Shown: positions 1 to 10,298, numbered from the stretch's first letter. The stretch is 64,000 nt of DNA from Synechococcales cyanobacterium C42_A2020_086 (GCA_015272325.1 JACYLU010000006.1:38698-102697); one strand, 5' to 3'. The notes: a model not told the origin generated them from the sequence alone. Translations and numbers: made by a program.

Positions 1-1
1 T

Positions 2-565
2 CCACTAGAAGGGACCCCAACCGCCGACAGCCTAACGCCCCCCGATGCTCCTCCTCTGGTACGGTCTCGCAGTAATCGCCCCTTAGGACTCGACGCTAGC
101 CTAGCCGCTCAGGAGGTTGTCGTCGAAGACGTCGATTCGTCGGGCGGTTCTCACCCTGCTGCACCAGGAGCAACAGAGCAGTTACCCGTTTTGGCTGAAG
201 ACGAGCCGGTGCCGATGCCACGCCTGCAGATTCCTCAGAATGAACTGGTAGCGGGGCAACCCCTGACGGTGACGGTGAAGCTGCCGCATACCCCCTCACG
301 ATTGCAGGTAAAGCTGTGGCTGCGCGACCGCCAGACTCGCTCCCTGCTGGGCACGCCCTGCTGGCTCTCGAACTTCACCCCGGACGGGTTGGGCAGTTTG
401 GTGGGCCGCAGCGAGCTGACCATTCCTGGGGGCTGTCTAGAGGTGCAGTTTGAGGCAATCACCATTGAGGTGGTCTCGCAGCGCGAAAGTGATAAAACCA
501 CCCTCAGCCGCGCCGTCGTTCCGCCTGATCTATCCACCCTGTCGTTTAATGAGCTGGAAATTTAG
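2..565 (+). CDS. C-terminal part of a conserved cyanobacterial protein (partial at left edge)
   Basis: The reading frame is open from base 2 to the stop at 563-565, so the gene enters from outside the window and only the last 187 residues are seen. The first 60 or so are low-complexity (Pro, Ser, Asp, Ala rich) and look like a linker. From about base 225 comes a compact region with alternating hydrophobic residues (TVTVKLPH, LQVKLWLRDRQTRSLL, LEVQFEAITIEV), which suggests a beta-sandwich. The tail reads PPDLSTLSFNELEI. I do not recognise a catalytic motif and cannot assign a function. A TTG at 191 could be read as a start, but the open frame and matching composition upstream argue for one longer protein. 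It lies just upstream of psaI. Confidence 0.7.
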   Translation, partial: PLEGTPTADSLTPPDAPPLVRSRSNRPLGLDASLAAQEVVVEDVDSSGGSHPAAPGATEQLPVLAEDEPVPMPRLQIPQNELVAGQPLTVTVKLPHTPSRLQVKLWLRDRQTRSLLGTPCWLSNFTPDGLGSLVGRSELTIPGGCLEVQFEAITIEVVSQRESDKTTLSRAVVPPDLSTLSFNELEI

Positions 566-701
566 GAAATTTAAGAGTTGGACATTGAACGTCAGCGAAC
601 CTTACGGTTGTTAAAATTTCTTAGCAGTCAGGCATTGAGCGACAATTCACAGTAAATTTGGCTCTAATGGTTCGTTGTTTCAACGAGGAGAGTCTACAAC
701 A

Positions 702-818
702 ATGGCAGCTTCTTTCTTGCCTTCCATCTTTGTGCCCATCATCGGATGGGTCTTTCCAGCGGTGGCGATGGCATTTCTTTTCATTTACATCGAGCGTGAA
801 GACGCCAGCGGAATTTAA
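702..818 (+). CDS. psaI: Photosystem I subunit VIII (PsaI), 38 aa
   Basis: This very short gene encodes a single-helix thylakoid subunit of photosystem I that sits next to PsaL and helps stabilise the trimer interface. The protein begins [19 protein letters not shown], followed by a hydrophobic helix and the charged end [10 protein letters not shown]. Length (38 aa) and the pattern of a hydrophobic helix with a short acidic tail are typical of PsaI. The start ATG at 702 is preceded by the purine-rich stretch CGAGGAG at 684-690. It ends 45 bases before psaL on the same strand, the usual psaI-psaL arrangement in many cyanobacteria, so co-transcription is likely. Confidence 0.93.
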   Translation: MAASFLPSIFVPIIGWVFPAVAMAFLFIYIEREDASGI

Positions 819-863
819 GCCAAGTTCTAGATAAGTCCCTTTTGAGAGAGGAGATAACTCAAC

Positions 864-1379
864 ATGCAAAATTTGCCTTCAGGTGTACAGGCGCAAGCCA
901 ATTCTGAAGTGGTGAAAGCAGCTGGCGACCCTCAAGTCGGCAATCTGGCAACCCCGATTAACTCTTCTAATTTCACCCGGGCGTTTATCAACAACCTGCC
1001 GGCCTATCGGGCAAATCTGTCTCCCCAACGGCGGGGTCTGGAAATTGGCATGGCGCATGGTTACCTGCTGTTTGGTCCTTTTGCGTTTACCAGCCAGTTC
1101 CGCAACACCGGCATTTCTGACGTGGTAGGTCTCATCGAGGCTGTGATCCTAGTCGTGATTTTGACGGTTTGCCTCTCGCTCTACGGCGGTTCCCAGCCCA
1201 AGAAGCCGATCAGCACCGTGACTACGCCCAATCCGCCGAGCAGCTTGGCAACCTCCGAAGGCTGGAGCGAGTTCGCCGGCAGCTTCTTGGTGGGTGGCAT
1301 TGGCGGTGCTGCCTTTGCCTATATCGTCTATGAGATTGTGAAGTCGGGTGTGCTGCAAACCTTTGGCAACATAACCTAG
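864..1379 (+). CDS. psaL: Photosystem I reaction centre subunit XI (PsaL), 171 aa
   Basis: PsaL is the membrane subunit that forms the contact domain of trimeric (or tetrameric) photosystem I. The protein has a soluble N-terminus, the conserved NLPAYRANLSPQRRGLEIGMAHGY segment at about residues 45-70, and hydrophobic helices at roughly 66-80, 90-112 and 140-162. It ends in GVLQTFGNIT. Length (171 aa) is normal for cyanobacteria. The start is supported by GAGAGGAG about 10 bases upstream. Together with psaI it forms a short operon that ends in hairpins downstream (1450-1551). Confidence 0.95.
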   Translation: MQNLPSGVQAQANSEVVKAAGDPQVGNLATPINSSNFTRAFINNLPAYRANLSPQRRGLEIGMAHGYLLFGPFAFTSQFRNTGISDVVGLIEAVILVVILTVCLSLYGGSQPKKPISTVTTPNPPSSLATSEGWSEFAGSFLVGGIGGAAFAYIVYEIVKSGVLQTFGNIT

Positions 1380-1449
1380 TGTGTCCCAGTCTTTGCCTCC
1401 CGGCAGGGGAAACTCCTGTTTAGTGTTCAACTTGGGCAACCCCTACCCA

Positions 1450-1479
1450 ACTAGGTATCCTAACTAGTTTTTACCTAGT
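1450..1479 (+). repeat. Inverted repeat downstream of psaL
   Basis: Arms ACTAGGTA (1450-1457) and TACCTAGT (1472-1479) are perfectly complementary around a 14-base loop in the 3' region of psaL. No long T-run follows, so it may be an RNA-stabilising stem rather than a terminator. Confidence 0.5.
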
Positions 1480-1524
1480 CTCTACTAAGTCTTATAGATT
1501 TATAGATCTTGCAGGTCTTATAGC

Positions 1525-1551
1525 GTGCGGTCGCCTTGATCGCACTTTTTT
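1525..1551 (+). terminator. Rho-independent terminator of psaI-psaL
   Basis: The stem GTGCGGTC (1525-1532) pairs with GATCGCAC (1538-1545) with one G-T pair, loop GCCTT, followed by six T (1546-1551). It lies 145 bases after the psaL stop and just before the convergent end of mfd. Confidence 0.8.
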
Positions 1552-1567
1552 GTTTCTATTGCCTACG

Positions 1568-4500
1568 CTAGGCAATGGCCACCTCAGGCAAGCTGCCCTT
1601 CATTTTGCTGAGGTAGTCGATCAGGTTATCAAGCTGCTGCTCGGCTTTCAGGACGCCTAAACCGCGCACCGTTACTTTGTTCGGCGTGTAGACAAAGCGG
1701 GTTTGTAGATGTTCGGGCAGGTTTTCCTTGAGCAGGTTCCAGGCGGGTTCCTCCATTGGGGTTTCCAGAACAACATGCTGTTTGCCTTCGGGCTTGATGC
1801 GGCTAAAGCCAAGGGATTTGGCAATCTGCTTTAGCTCCATCACCCGCAATAGCTGCGTTGCGGCCGGCGGAATGGCTCCGTAGCGGTCGTTCCAGTCGGC
1901 GGCAATTTGGGCCAGCTCCTTCTTGGACTGAGCCGAGGCCACGGCGCGATAGGCGCTCATTTTTTGATCGAGATCGGGGATGTAGTCGGCGGGAATGAAG
2001 GCTGTCAGGTTGAGGTCGATCTGGGTATCGTCCACCTGAGGAATTTCCTGACCGCGAATTTCCTTCAGCGCCTCCTCCAGCATCTCCATGTAGAGGTCAA
2101 AGCCGATGGCGTCCATTTGTCCGGATTGCTCGACGCCCAAGAGATTGCCAACACCGCGAATTTCCATGTCCCGAACTGCCAACTGATACCCTGAGCCGAG
2201 TTGGGTAAACTCCTGAATTGCCCGCAGCCGCTGCCGCGCCGTATCAGTAAGCTGGCTCTGCTTCGGATAAAACAGCCAGGCATGGGCTTGAATTCCGGCT
2301 CGCCCAACGCGACCACGCAACTGATAGAGCTGCGATAGCCCAAACTTCTGGGCGTCTTCGATCAAAATCGTGTTCACCCGAGGGATGTCAAGCCCCGATT
2401 CAATAATCGTCGTACACACCAGAATCTCGGCGTCGCCGTTACTGAAGGTGAGCATCGTAGCTTCCAATTCGCCTTCCTGCATCTGCCCGTGGGCAATGGC
2501 GATCCGGGCGGTGGGCACCATGTCCCGCAACCGAGCAGCAGTTTCCTCAATGCCTTCTACACGCGGCACGACGTAAAACACCTGCCCGCCGCGATCGAGC
2601 TCCTGTCGAATCGCAGTGCGCACCATGTCCGGATCGTAGGGCGCGAGGTGGGTTTTGATCGGGCGGCGAGAGGGCGGCGGAGTCGTGATCAGGCTCATCT
2701 CGCGGACGCCGGATAGAGCCATATACAGCGTGCGGGGGATCGGGGTGGCGCTGAGGGTAAGCACATCCACCTGGGTCTTCAGGGCTTTGATCTTTTCTTT
2801 CTGATTGACGCCAAACCGCTGCTCTTCATCCACCACCAGCAGCCCCAGATCGCGAAACTGCACGCCTTTACCCAAGAGCTGATGGGTGCCCACCACCACG
2901 TCAAGCTCGCCGGTGGAGAGACGCTGCAGAATATCTTTGCGCTCCTCAGCACTGCGGAAGCGGTTCAGCAATCCCACTTGGATCGGATAGGGAGCAAAGC
3001 GCTCCTTGAGGGTGTGGTAGTGCTGCTGCGTCAGAATTGTTGTGGGCGCGAGCAGAGCCACCTGTTTGCCGGCGGTCACGGCTTTGAAGATGGCACGGAT
3101 TGCCACCTCGGTTTTGCCAAAGCCAACATCGCCACAGACGAGCCGATCCATCGGTCGCTCGCTTTCCATATCCCGCTTGACGTCCTGGGCTGCCTTGAGC
3201 TGGTCTGGCGTTGGCTGATAGGGAAAGGACTCTTCCATCTCCTGCTGCCACGGCTGATCTGGCGGATAGACAAAGCCCTGCTGTTGGGCCCGCTGAGCAT
3301 AGAGCTGTAGCAAATCTACCGCTACTTTCTTGACAGCCTTGCGCACCTTGCTCTTGGTGCGTTCCCAGGCTTTGCCGGTCATTTTGTTCAGCTCTGGCAC
3401 CTTATCGCCCGCTCCTCGGAAGCGCGACAAAGCGCTCAACTGATCCGCTGCCACCCGCAGCAGCCCGTCGGCATATTGCAGCACTAGGTATTCCCGAGTT
3501 TCGTTGTTGATCGATAAACTCTCGAGCTTCAGGAACCGCCCGATACCGTGGTTTCGGTGCACCACATAGTCGCCGAGCTGCAGCTTGTTGGGGTCCACCT
3601 GCTTTGAGGCGGCCTGGCGGCGCTTGCGCACGTAGCTGGGCGTGGCTAGGGAATGCTGCCCGAAGAACTCGCGATCGGTAACGACCACCAAGCGAAACGT
3701 CGGCAGAATAAAGCCTTCGAGTTCGGCCAGCCCCGAGTACTTCACCGCCACCGGCACCCGCTGCGCCTGCAATTTGTCGATGGCGAGAAAGTCGCGGGGA
3801 TTCGGCACAAACTGCGCCGGACAATCGTGCTCTTGCAGCAGCGCTACCGATCGCGAAGGCTGAGCCGACACCAGCCAAACCGCAAAGCCCCGCTCGCGCT
3901 CCTGCCGCAGGGTTTCGGCTAGTTTGGCAAACTGATGGGGCGTGGCCGGCACCGGACGGCTCGATAGATTCAGCCCGTTTCCCTCTTCAGCAAGCTCCGA
4001 GAGATACAAGCGCTCAAATGCTTCGGTTTTAGTGAGAGAGTCAGCGAACGGACAATGAATTTTAGGCAGAGAAGCGACTGCGTGGCGGCTAGCGATCTCC
4101 TGCCACTGCTCCTCGGCATATTCGCACCAGCGGTTGCTGTGGGCACGGCACTGATCCGGTTCGTCAATGGCAATCAAGGTGTCGGCAGGTAAATAGTCTA
4201 GCAGCGAGGCCGGCTGCTCAAAGGCAACTCCCAGAAATCGCCGCATTCCTTCCAAGGGCTGCCCGGATTGCAGCTGTTCCCACTCCTCGTTCGAGAAGAG
4301 CTGCCGAGGAAAGCTGGGATCGCTGGCGTGGCGACGAGTCAGACCTGCCAAAATCATCGGGCGGAAATCGGTAGTAGTCAGCACCAGCTGAGTGATGCTG
4401 TCGAGGGAGCGCTGCGTCGCCGGGTCGAACTCGCGAATCTGGTCTAGCTCATCGCCAAACAGCTCTAGGCGCACCGGCAGTTCTGCCGCGACGGGAAACA

Positions 4501-5077
4501 CGTCTACAATATCGCCTCGGCGGCTCCACTGTCCTTCGGTTTCTACCAGCGCCACCCGCTCATAGCCCAGACTGGCAAGCTGCTGGCTAAAGGCGTCTAG
4601 CTCCAGCTCCATGCCTTTCGTCAATGTCAGGCAGTAGGGCAGAAAAGCGTCTACCGGCGGCAAATGCGGCTGTAAGGCTCGCTCGGTGGTCACAATGGCG
4701 ACGGGAGAAGCATTCGGTTTATCTCCGGTCGGGCTGTCTGCCTGGACAAGATCGGCAAGCACCTGGAGCTGCCCCCAAGTCATCTCCGATTCGGGATCAA
4801 ACGGCTCGTAGGGCGAGGACTCCGAGGTGGGATAAAAATGAACCGTCTGCCAGCCCATGGCTTCCAGTTGGGCGGCCCAGCGTCCAGCTTCTTCAAGCGT
4901 AGCGGTGATGGCTAGCAAACTGCGCTGCGGCACCTGAGCCAGCGTCGAAGCGACCAGTCCTTTGGGCAAGCGGGCAATGCCGTTCAGCGAGAGCTGCCGC
5001 TGTTGCTGCAATTTGGTCAGTAGTTCGCTGGTCAGAGGCGAGCGCCCAAGGGCACGGGTGACAGAGGAAAAAGCCAT
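1568..5077 (-). CDS. mfd: Transcription-repair coupling factor (Mfd)
   Basis: Mfd is the ATP-driven DNA translocase that removes RNA polymerase stalled at lesions and recruits UvrA. The protein is 1169 aa from the ATG at 5077. An in-frame start 20 codons upstream (5137) adds a hydrophobic extension not expected in a cytosolic protein, while [20 protein letters not shown] resembles the usual N-terminus. Visible parts in order: UvrB-like N-terminal module, CarD-like RNA polymerase-interaction domain ([19 protein letters not shown], about residue 520), RecG-like helicase with Walker [16 protein letters not shown] and DEEQRFGV, motif [12 protein letters not shown], and the C-terminal TRCF domain. 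Full length and intact. It converges on psaL. Confidence 0.96.
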   Translation of the reverse strand: MAFSSVTRALGRSPLTSELLTKLQQQRQLSLNGIARLPKGLVASTLAQVPQRSLLAITATLEEAGRWAAQLEAMGWQTVHFYPTSESSPYEPFDPESEMTWGQLQVLADLVQADSPTGDKPNASPVAIVTTERALQPHLPPVDAFLPYCLTLTKGMELELDAFSQQLASLGYERVALVETEGQWSRRGDIVDVFPVAAELPVRLELFGDELDQIREFDPATQRSLDSITQLVLTTTDFRPMILAGLTRRHASDPSFPRQLFSNEEWEQLQSGQPLEGMRRFLGVAFEQPASLLDYLPADTLIAIDEPDQCRAHSNRWCEYAEEQWQEIASRHAVASLPKIHCPFADSLTKTEAFERLYLSELAEEGNGLNLSSRPVPATPHQFAKLAETLRQERERGFAVWLVSAQPSRSVALLQEHDCPAQFVPNPRDFLAIDKLQAQRVPVAVKYSGLAELEGFILPTFRLVVVTDREFFGQHSLATPSYVRKRRQAASKQVDPNKLQLGDYVVHRNHGIGRFLKLESLSINNETREYLVLQYADGLLRVAADQLSALSRFRGAGDKVPELNKMTGKAWERTKSKVRKAVKKVAVDLLQLYAQRAQQQGFVYPPDQPWQQEMEESFPYQPTPDQLKAAQDVKRDMESERPMDRLVCGDVGFGKTEVAIRAIFKAVTAGKQVALLAPTTILTQQHYHTLKERFAPYPIQVGLLNRFRSAEERKDILQRLSTGELDVVVGTHQLLGKGVQFRDLGLLVVDEEQRFGVNQKEKIKALKTQVDVLTLSATPIPRTLYMALSGVREMSLITTPPPSRRPIKTHLAPYDPDMVRTAIRQELDRGGQVFYVVPRVEGIEETAARLRDMVPTARIAIAHGQMQEGELEATMLTFSNGDAEILVCTTIIESGLDIPRVNTILIEDAQKFGLSQLYQLRGRVGRAGIQAHAWLFYPKQSQLTDTARQRLRAIQEFTQLGSGYQLAVRDMEIRGVGNLLGVEQSGQMDAIGFDLYMEMLEEALKEIRGQEIPQVDDTQIDLNLTAFIPADYIPDLDQKMSAYRAVASAQSKKELAQIAADWNDRYGAIPPAATQLLRVMELKQIAKSLGFSRIKPEGKQHVVLETPMEEPAWNLLKENLPEHLQTRFVYTPNKVTVRGLGVLKAEQQLDNLIDYLSKMKGSLPEVAIA

Positions 5078-5412
5078 AGCCGATAGCAAGACGACAGAGA
5101 AGAAGACCAGCTGAGTGGTCCGGTGCGAATCCACCAATCTTTACCATTCTAAAAGTCAGAGCCAACGAATAGGCGAGCTGAAATCGCATCGGGTCATTTG
5201 TTCACCGATTCCCCTCGTCAGTTCGCTCCCCGGTTCGCCCTGCGGTTCGCCCATAGAGGCGAGAGTAATGTTACTTTCTCTATATCTCGAGTATCTGCAC
5301 GAGTCGGCGAGCAACCTCTCTTCGGTGAGGAGTCGTCCTCACTCCGTTGCAAACTGAGTCCTAGACGGTTGAGCTGTTTGTATCCTGGCTAGATCTCTGC
5401 CAGTACGCTTCC
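5078..5412. other. Intergenic region between divergent mfd and the CNNM gene
   Basis: About 335 bases that should hold the promoters of both divergent genes. An imperfect inverted repeat GAGAGTAA-TG-TTACTTTC lies at 5261-5278, near the middle. The short frames here have no coding character I can support. Confidence 0.5.
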
Positions 5413-6741
5413 ATGACTCTTGAAATTCTGATCATTGTCCTGCTGATTTTGGCAAACGGTGCCTTTGCCATGTCGGAAATGGCAGTTGTTTCAGCTCGTC
5501 GGGCCCGGCTTCAGGAGTTGGCAGAGCAAGGAGATCGCAGTGCCCTTGCTGCCCTAGAGCTAGCCAACTCTCCGAATCGGTTTCTTTCCACCGTGCAAAT
5601 TGGGATTACGCTGATTGGTATTTTGGCAGGTGCCTTTGGAGGAGCAACGCTAGCCAACAGTTTGGACCACTATTTAGAGCAGATTCCAGCCCTGAGTCGG
5701 TCGAGCGACGCCATCGCCTTTGGCATTGTGGTGCTGCTTATCACCTATCTATCGCTAATCATCGGGGAGCTGGTCCCCAAACGGTTGGCGCTGCGGACAC
5801 CCGAGAAAATCGCCATTGCTATGGCTCCCCTGATGCGCTGGATTGCCATTGTCGCCGGGCCAGTGGTTCATCTGCTAAGCCTGTCTACCGAAGCAGTTCT
5901 GCGGCTGCTCGGCGTCGATTCTACGTCGAACGAACCCCTCGTGACCGAGGAAGAAATCAAAGTGCTGGTGCGGCAAGGAGCAGAAGCCGGCATGTTTGAA
6001 GCCGCCGAGCAAGATATGGTGGAGCGAGTGTTTCGTCTAGGCGACCAGCGGGTCACTGCCCTGATGACGCCGCGGTTAGAGGTGATCTGGCTCGACCTCA
6101 ACGATCCAGCCGAAGTCAACCGCCGCAAAATGAGCGAAAGTCGGCACAGTCGGTTTCCCGTGTGTCAGGACACCCTCGACAATGTTCTGGGTGTTGTACA
6201 TGTAACTGACGTGCTCTCTAGCAGTTTGTCGGGGCAGCCGATTGATTTGGCAACCTTGCTGCGGCAGCCGCTGTTTATCCCCGAAAGTACGCCTGCCTTG
6301 CGGGTTTTAGAGCTATTCAAACAGTCGGGCACCCACATCGCCATAGTTGTGGATGAATACGGCGTGATTCAGGGCATTGTGACTCTGAACGACGTGATGG
6401 AAGTGATCATTGGCGATGTGCCCTTTGCCGATCAGCCAGCGGAGGAAGACGTAATTCGGCGGGAGGATGGCTCTTGGCTACTCGACGGCATGTTACCGAT
6501 TGATGAAGTGAAAGAGCTACTAGATGTGGATGAGTTTCCAGGAGAAGACCGCGGTAGTTACCAGACTTTAGGCGGCTTTGTGATTACCCAACTCGGGCAT
6601 ATTCCCAAATCATCCGATTATTTTGAATGGCAGAAGTTTCGCTTTGAGGTCATGGATATGGACGGCAACCGCGTCGATAAGGTGTTGGTGGTTCCTCCAA
6701 CCCCAGAGGCGGAATCCGATTCTGCCAGCACCGACTCCTAG
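5413..6741 (+). CDS. CNNM/CorC-type membrane protein with CBS pair (hemolysin family), 442 aa
   Basis: This belongs to the CNNM (DUF21) - CBS - CorC_HlyC family, linked to Mg2+/Co2+ or Na+ movement across the plasma membrane; hemolysin is a legacy name. Residues 1-200 carry hydrophobic helices (LEILIIVLLILANGAFAMSE at the N-terminus, later VQIGITLIGILAGAFGG and FGIVVLLITYLSLIIGELVPKR). The acidic linker with VTEEEIKVLV is followed by the CBS tandem at about 205-325 (TALMTPRLEVIWLD, then AIVVDEYGVIQGIVTLNDVMEVIIGD). A CorC-type domain at about 345-425 includes GSYQTLGGFVITQLGHIP. Full length. Its end overlaps the end of the convergent O-methyltransferase gene by four bases. Substrate cannot be read from sequence. 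Confidence 0.88.
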   Translation: MTLEILIIVLLILANGAFAMSEMAVVSARRARLQELAEQGDRSALAALELANSPNRFLSTVQIGITLIGILAGAFGGATLANSLDHYLEQIPALSRSSDAIAFGIVVLLITYLSLIIGELVPKRLALRTPEKIAIAMAPLMRWIAIVAGPVVHLLSLSTEAVLRLLGVDSTSNEPLVTEEEIKVLVRQGAEAGMFEAAEQDMVERVFRLGDQRVTALMTPRLEVIWLDLNDPAEVNRRKMSESRHSRFPVCQDTLDNVLGVVHVTDVLSSSLSGQPIDLATLLRQPLFIPESTPALRVLELFKQSGTHIAIVVDEYGVIQGIVTLNDVMEVIIGDVPFADQPAEEDVIRREDGSWLLDGMLPIDEVKELLDVDEFPGEDRGSYQTLGGFVITQLGHIPKSSDYFEWQKFRFEVMDMDGNRVDKVLVVPPTPEAESDSASTDS

Positions 6742-7412
6742 ACCGGCCACCGCTTGAGGGCTAGTGTCAACCCGTCGGCCAAAGGCAACACGCTGAGGTT
6801 AATGCGCTGATCCTGATACAGCCTTTGGTTAAATGCCCGGATGCCTTCGGTGCGATTGTCCTGGACCTGTGGGTCAGCCACTCGTCCCGACCAGAGTACA
6901 TTGTCGATGGCAATTAGCCCACCGGGGCGGACCAGCTGCAGCGTTCGCTCGTAGTACTGGGGATAGGCGCTTTTATCGGCGTCAATGAAGGCAAAATCGA
7001 ACTGGTTTGCTTGCCCTTCTGCCAATAACTGATCCAGCGTATCGAGAGCTGGAGCCAGCCGCAGGTCAATCTTGTCGGCCACGCCGGCCATCTGCCAGTA
7101 GCGGCGAGCAATGGCGGTGTATTCTTCACTGACATCGCAGGCAATCAGCTGACCGTCGGGCGGTAGCGCCAGCGCCACGCAGAGTGAACTATAGCCCGTG
7201 AAGACCCCTATCTCCAGTGCTTTCTTGGCTCCCATGAGCTGCACCAGCAGAGCCATGAATTGCCCTTGGTCTGGCGCAATCTGCATCTGGCTCATGGGAT
7301 GGGTGGCCGTTTCCTGCCGCAGCTTTTGCAGGATTTCGGACTCCCGCAGCGATATCGAGAGCAGATAGTTATACAGCGCATCGTCGATCAACGTTTTGTT
7401 AGACACCGGCAT
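6738..7412 (-). CDS. Class I SAM-dependent O-methyltransferase (caffeoyl-CoA OMT family), 224 aa
   Basis: A soluble methyltransferase that transfers a methyl group from S-adenosylmethionine, usually to a catechol hydroxyl. The SAM motif is ALEIGVFTGYSSLCVALALP (about residues 65-84). An acidic residue for the ribose lies in LIACDVSEEY, and the metal-binding region of this family is visible as FAFIDADKSAYPQYYE and GGLIAIDNVLWSGRV. Length matches Methyltransf_3 proteins. Substrate unknown; in cyanobacteria members are often annotated only generally. Start ATG at 7412 follows GGGAGGAATG in transcription direction, with good spacing. No functional link with neighbours is evident. Confidence 0.9.
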   Translation of the reverse strand: MPVSNKTLIDDALYNYLLSISLRESEILQKLRQETATHPMSQMQIAPDQGQFMALLVQLMGAKKALEIGVFTGYSSLCVALALPPDGQLIACDVSEEYTAIARRYWQMAGVADKIDLRLAPALDTLDQLLAEGQANQFDFAFIDADKSAYPQYYERTLQLVRPGGLIAIDNVLWSGRVADPQVQDNRTEGIRAFNQRLYQDQRINLSVLPLADGLTLALKRWPV

Positions 7413-7548
7413 TCCTCCCAGGCAACAAACGGACTGCCTTTATCCTAGGTGGACTCCACCCGCCGTCGCACAAGGGAGCATAAGAAAACGGGACGAGCGA
7501 CTGCCCACCCCGCCGATCTAGAACCGTGGCTTTACCCTAAGCCAACTC

Positions 7549-8322
7549 CTAAGTCTCTTGCTGCTTTTGACCGTTCCGCTTGGCAAGCAGCACCCCACCT
7601 AGGGCCATCAGCCCTAGAGCGATCCCGGGTTCCGGCACATCCTTCAGCTCTTTATCGAAATTAAAGGCACCTTTGCCAACGTGGAAGGAGTGGTTATCGG
7701 TTTCAAAGCCACCGCCGCCCGACTGCGAAATCACAATCCGGTTGAAGATTTCCGCCGCGCTGGTCGAGTAGAAATGAACATAGCCATTCCCTTGCTTGCC
7801 ATCCCTAGCCCCTTGGCCGGAGCCGGGATGCTTCTCGGAGTAAATGGCGAACCCGCCGGCTCTGTCAATGTCAGCCGTGGTGAAGGTTCTCACTAACCGA
7901 TCGCCATTAAAGAAGGAGTAGGTATTGCCGGCGTGAGCAGCGCCCCAGTTGATGCCAAAGTAGTTGAGATGCTTGGCGAGATCGATCACCACGTTCTTGC
8001 CGGAGAAGACTGCCAGGTAGTTGGAGTCGTTCTTCTCGTTGTTCGCTCCCACAGGGGCCCACATGTCTTTACGAACGCTGCTGGAACCATTGCCAACAAA
8101 CGAGTAACGCGCAAAGCCGGTCGTCGGTGCACCCGAGTTGAAATCAACGGTAGTGACACCCTTAGTTCTGGAAAATTCTGAAAACGCTCCCTGATTTGTT
8201 TCGCCTTTTGGTCCAGCAATTCCTCGGGTCACCCGGAAGGACATCGCTTCGGCCGAATCGACAAAGCCAATTGTCGCCATTGCCGCGACTGCTAGACAAG
8301 CCAAGCTCTTAACACATTTCAT
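7549..8322 (-). CDS. Exported PEP-CTERM sorting-domain protein, 257 aa
   Basis: A secreted or surface-bound protein. From ATG 8322 it begins MKCVKSLACLAVAAMATIGFVDSAEAMSF, a clear signal peptide with probable cleavage after AEA. The C-terminus has the PEP-CTERM signal: VPEPG, a hydrophobic helix (IALGLMALGGVLLA) and basic KRNGQK. The body (SYSFFNGDRLVRTFTTADID, GYVHFYSTSAAEIFNRIVIS) resembles beta-rich carbohydrate-binding-like domains of PEP-CTERM proteins, but I cannot name a ligand. An alternative ATG at 8337 lies in frame; the GAGGA motif between the two favours 8322. Exosortase (not in this window) would process it. Inverted repeats upstream (8427-8449, 8534-8583) may regulate it. Confidence 0.85.
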   Translation of the reverse strand: MKCVKSLACLAVAAMATIGFVDSAEAMSFRVTRGIAGPKGETNQGAFSEFSRTKGVTTVDFNSGAPTTGFARYSFVGNGSSSVRKDMWAPVGANNEKNDSNYLAVFSGKNVVIDLAKHLNYFGINWGAAHAGNTYSFFNGDRLVRTFTTADIDRAGGFAIYSEKHPGSGQGARDGKQGNGYVHFYSTSAAEIFNRIVISQSGGGGFETDNHSFHVGKGAFNFDKELKDVPEPGIALGLMALGGVLLAKRNGQKQQET

Positions 8323-8426
8323 AGGTTGATTCCTCATGTCCAACGCATCACATGCCTCGCATTATGGAGCGGACAATGATGGGGCAAGGCGAGAGAAACC
8401 ACTGATTTTTAGGCTCAGTTTCTATC

Positions 8427-8449
8427 GAAAGAATCCAAATGATTCTTTC
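8427..8449. repeat. Perfect 9-bp inverted repeat upstream of the PEP-CTERM gene
   Basis: GAAAGAATC (8427-8435) and GATTCTTTC (8441-8449) with a 5-base loop CAAAT, about 105 bases upstream of the PEP-CTERM start. No T-run follows on either strand, so a protein-binding site or RNA hairpin is more likely than a terminator. Confidence 0.55.
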
Positions 8450-8533
8450 ACAAAAAAATGCAGATATGTCTAATCATGCGGGATCTTCTCGGGGATTTAA
8501 CCTATTTCATGAATTGAAAATCCATGGACTAAA

Positions 8534-8583
8534 CAGCAGAATTCAACTTTATTGACAAGCAATTTAAACATGTAATTCTGCTG
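8534..8583. repeat. Perfect 10-bp inverted repeat with 30-base spacer
   Basis: CAGCAGAATT (8534-8543) and AATTCTGCTG (8574-8583) flank an AT-rich spacer that contains TTGACA. It could be an operator pair around a promoter or the end pair of a small mobile palindrome. Confidence 0.5.
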
Positions 8584-8864
8584 CTCGGTAGAGATACGGA
8601 AACTAGCTCAAACGGTCTTTGAAGGATATGTAAAACGATCAGTAGAGATAGCAATTGTCTGTATCTCGGTATTCCTATCGAAGACAGCGGCAACAGTTTG
8701 CTGGCGTTGGTTTGTGTCTAGATTACCCCCATCCCCAATTCGGTTCTCCAGAGATAGGATCTCAGGTTTTACCGTTGTCTCAATCATTTCGCCCTCAATC
8801 GTTCAATAAACGGTATCCTGGGTTATTGGCAACCCGATCACAGCAGAAATTTGAAGGAACAGTC

Positions 8865-10145
8865 GTGATTGATCTCAAGCAGTTACGAGAACACCCCGAG
8901 CAGGTCCAAGCCCGGTTGGGGCGACGGGGAACCTATGACGTGCAGCCAATCTTACAGTTGGATCAACAGCAGCGAGAGTTAGAAGTGAAGCGATCGCAAC
9001 TGCAAGCCCGCAGTAATGAGATCGGGAAGCTGGTGGGGCAAAAAATGAAGTCTGGTGCCAAACCCGAGGATGCCGAGATCCAGAGCCTGCGGGAGGAAGG
9101 CAACCAAATCAAAGCGCAGCTCAGTGAACTAGAACCGCAGGAAAAAGACCTGAAGGCGCAGCTAGAAGCACTGCTATTAACGATTCCCAACTTGCCCAGC
9201 GACACGACGCCCGTGGGTCAAAGCGAAGACGAAAACGTCGAAATTAAGCGCTGGGGTGATGAGTACCTGCCTCAAAATCCGGAGATTTTGCCGCACTGGG
9301 AGATCGGCGAGAAACTCGGTATCCTCAATTTTGAACGAGCAACCAAGATTGCCCAGAGCCGATTTGTGGCCTTGGTTGGAGCGGGCGCGGCCCTCGAGCG
9401 GGCCCTGATCCGGTTCATGCTAGATCGGCAAACGGCGGCTGGCTACACCGAGGTGATTCCCCCTTTTCTGGTGAATACGCAGTCGCTCACGGCATCGGGG
9501 CAGCTTCCCAAGTTTGCTGAGGAAAGCTTCAAATGCGACCGAGATGATCTATGGCTGCTGCCCACGGCCGAGGTGGCAATCAATAGTCTGCATCGCGATG
9601 AAATTCTGGCGGCCGAAGATCTGCCGCTCTACTACTGTGCCTACACACCCTGCTTTCGCCGCGAAGCTGGCAGCTATGGACGAGACACACGCGGACTGAT
9701 CCGCCTGCACCAGTTTGACAAAGTAGAGCTGTTCAAATTCGTGCATCCCGACAGGTCGGAACAGGAGCATCAGACGCTCTTGCAAGACGCAGAGGCGATT
9801 CTGCAGGCGCTGCAGTTGCCCTATCGAGTGATTGAACTCTGCACAGGCGATTTAGGATTCTCGGCGACCAAAACCTTCGATCTGGAAGTCTGGCTGCCGT
9901 CGTCTGGGAAATATCGCGAAATTTCGAGCTGCTCCAACTGCGGCGATTTTCAGGCGCGGCGCGGCAACCTCCGCTTTAAGGAAGCCGGCAAAAAAGGCAC
10001 TCAATTTTTGCACACGCTGAACGGCTCAGGACTAGCCGTTGGACGCACGATGGCCGCAATTCTAGAGAACTATCAGCAGCCCGATGGCAGCGTGCGCATA
10101 CCCGAGGCGCTGCAAGACTACATGGGGCAAAAGGTGCTGGAGTGA
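8865..10145 (+). CDS. serS: Seryl-tRNA synthetase, 426 aa
   Basis: Class II aminoacyl-tRNA synthetase that charges tRNA-Ser with serine in the cytosol. The protein starts (V/M)[21 protein letters not shown] at GTG 8865, which has GAAGGA about 7 bases upstream; the in-frame sequence before it is unlike any SerS. Residues 30-110 form the long antiparallel coiled-coil arm (many Gln, Glu, Lys, Arg). The catalytic core follows: [15 protein letters not shown] motif 1 region at [18 protein letters not shown], motif 2 at [28 protein letters not shown], and motif 3 near [20 protein letters not shown]. Full length. Confidence 0.96.
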   Translation: MIDLKQLREHPEQVQARLGRRGTYDVQPILQLDQQQRELEVKRSQLQARSNEIGKLVGQKMKSGAKPEDAEIQSLREEGNQIKAQLSELEPQEKDLKAQLEALLLTIPNLPSDTTPVGQSEDENVEIKRWGDEYLPQNPEILPHWEIGEKLGILNFERATKIAQSRFVALVGAGAALERALIRFMLDRQTAAGYTEVIPPFLVNTQSLTASGQLPKFAEESFKCDRDDLWLLPTAEVAINSLHRDEILAAEDLPLYYCAYTPCFRREAGSYGRDTRGLIRLHQFDKVELFKFVHPDRSEQEHQTLLQDAEAILQALQLPYRVIELCTGDLGFSATKTFDLEVWLPSSGKYREISSCSNCGDFQARRGNLRFKEAGKKGTQFLHTLNGSGLAVGRTMAAILENYQQPDGSVRIPEALQDYMGQKVLE

Positions 10146-10298
10146 GGGCAGCAACGGATTGGTTTGGGCTGGGTTTCAACTGGCTTGCCGATCGCCGACT
10201 CAGGAAGGGCACAGCCGTTTGCTCAGGTCCTGCCATCTAGGACTCAGGCACGGGAGCAAGCCAATGGAATCTGCTGCGAGCGCAAAGGAGGAGATGCA

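Larger units (their letters stand above)
8323..8864. other. Intergenic region between the PEP-CTERM gene and serS
   Basis: About 540 AT-rich bases separate the divergent genes. They hold two perfect inverted repeats (8427-8449 and 8534-8583). A TTGACA lies at 8552-8557 but with a non-ideal spacer to a -10 box. An open frame from 8655 runs into serS; its residues before GTG 8865 do not look like seryl-tRNA synthetase. Confidence 0.55.

Noticed and set aside
2882..3310. 142-codon frame antisense to mfd
   Set aside because: Overlaps conserved helicase motifs of Mfd on the other strand; no independent support.
8655..8864. N-terminal extension of serS
   Set aside because: The 70 extra residues do not resemble SerS, and GTG 8865 has a good ribosome site and the conserved start.
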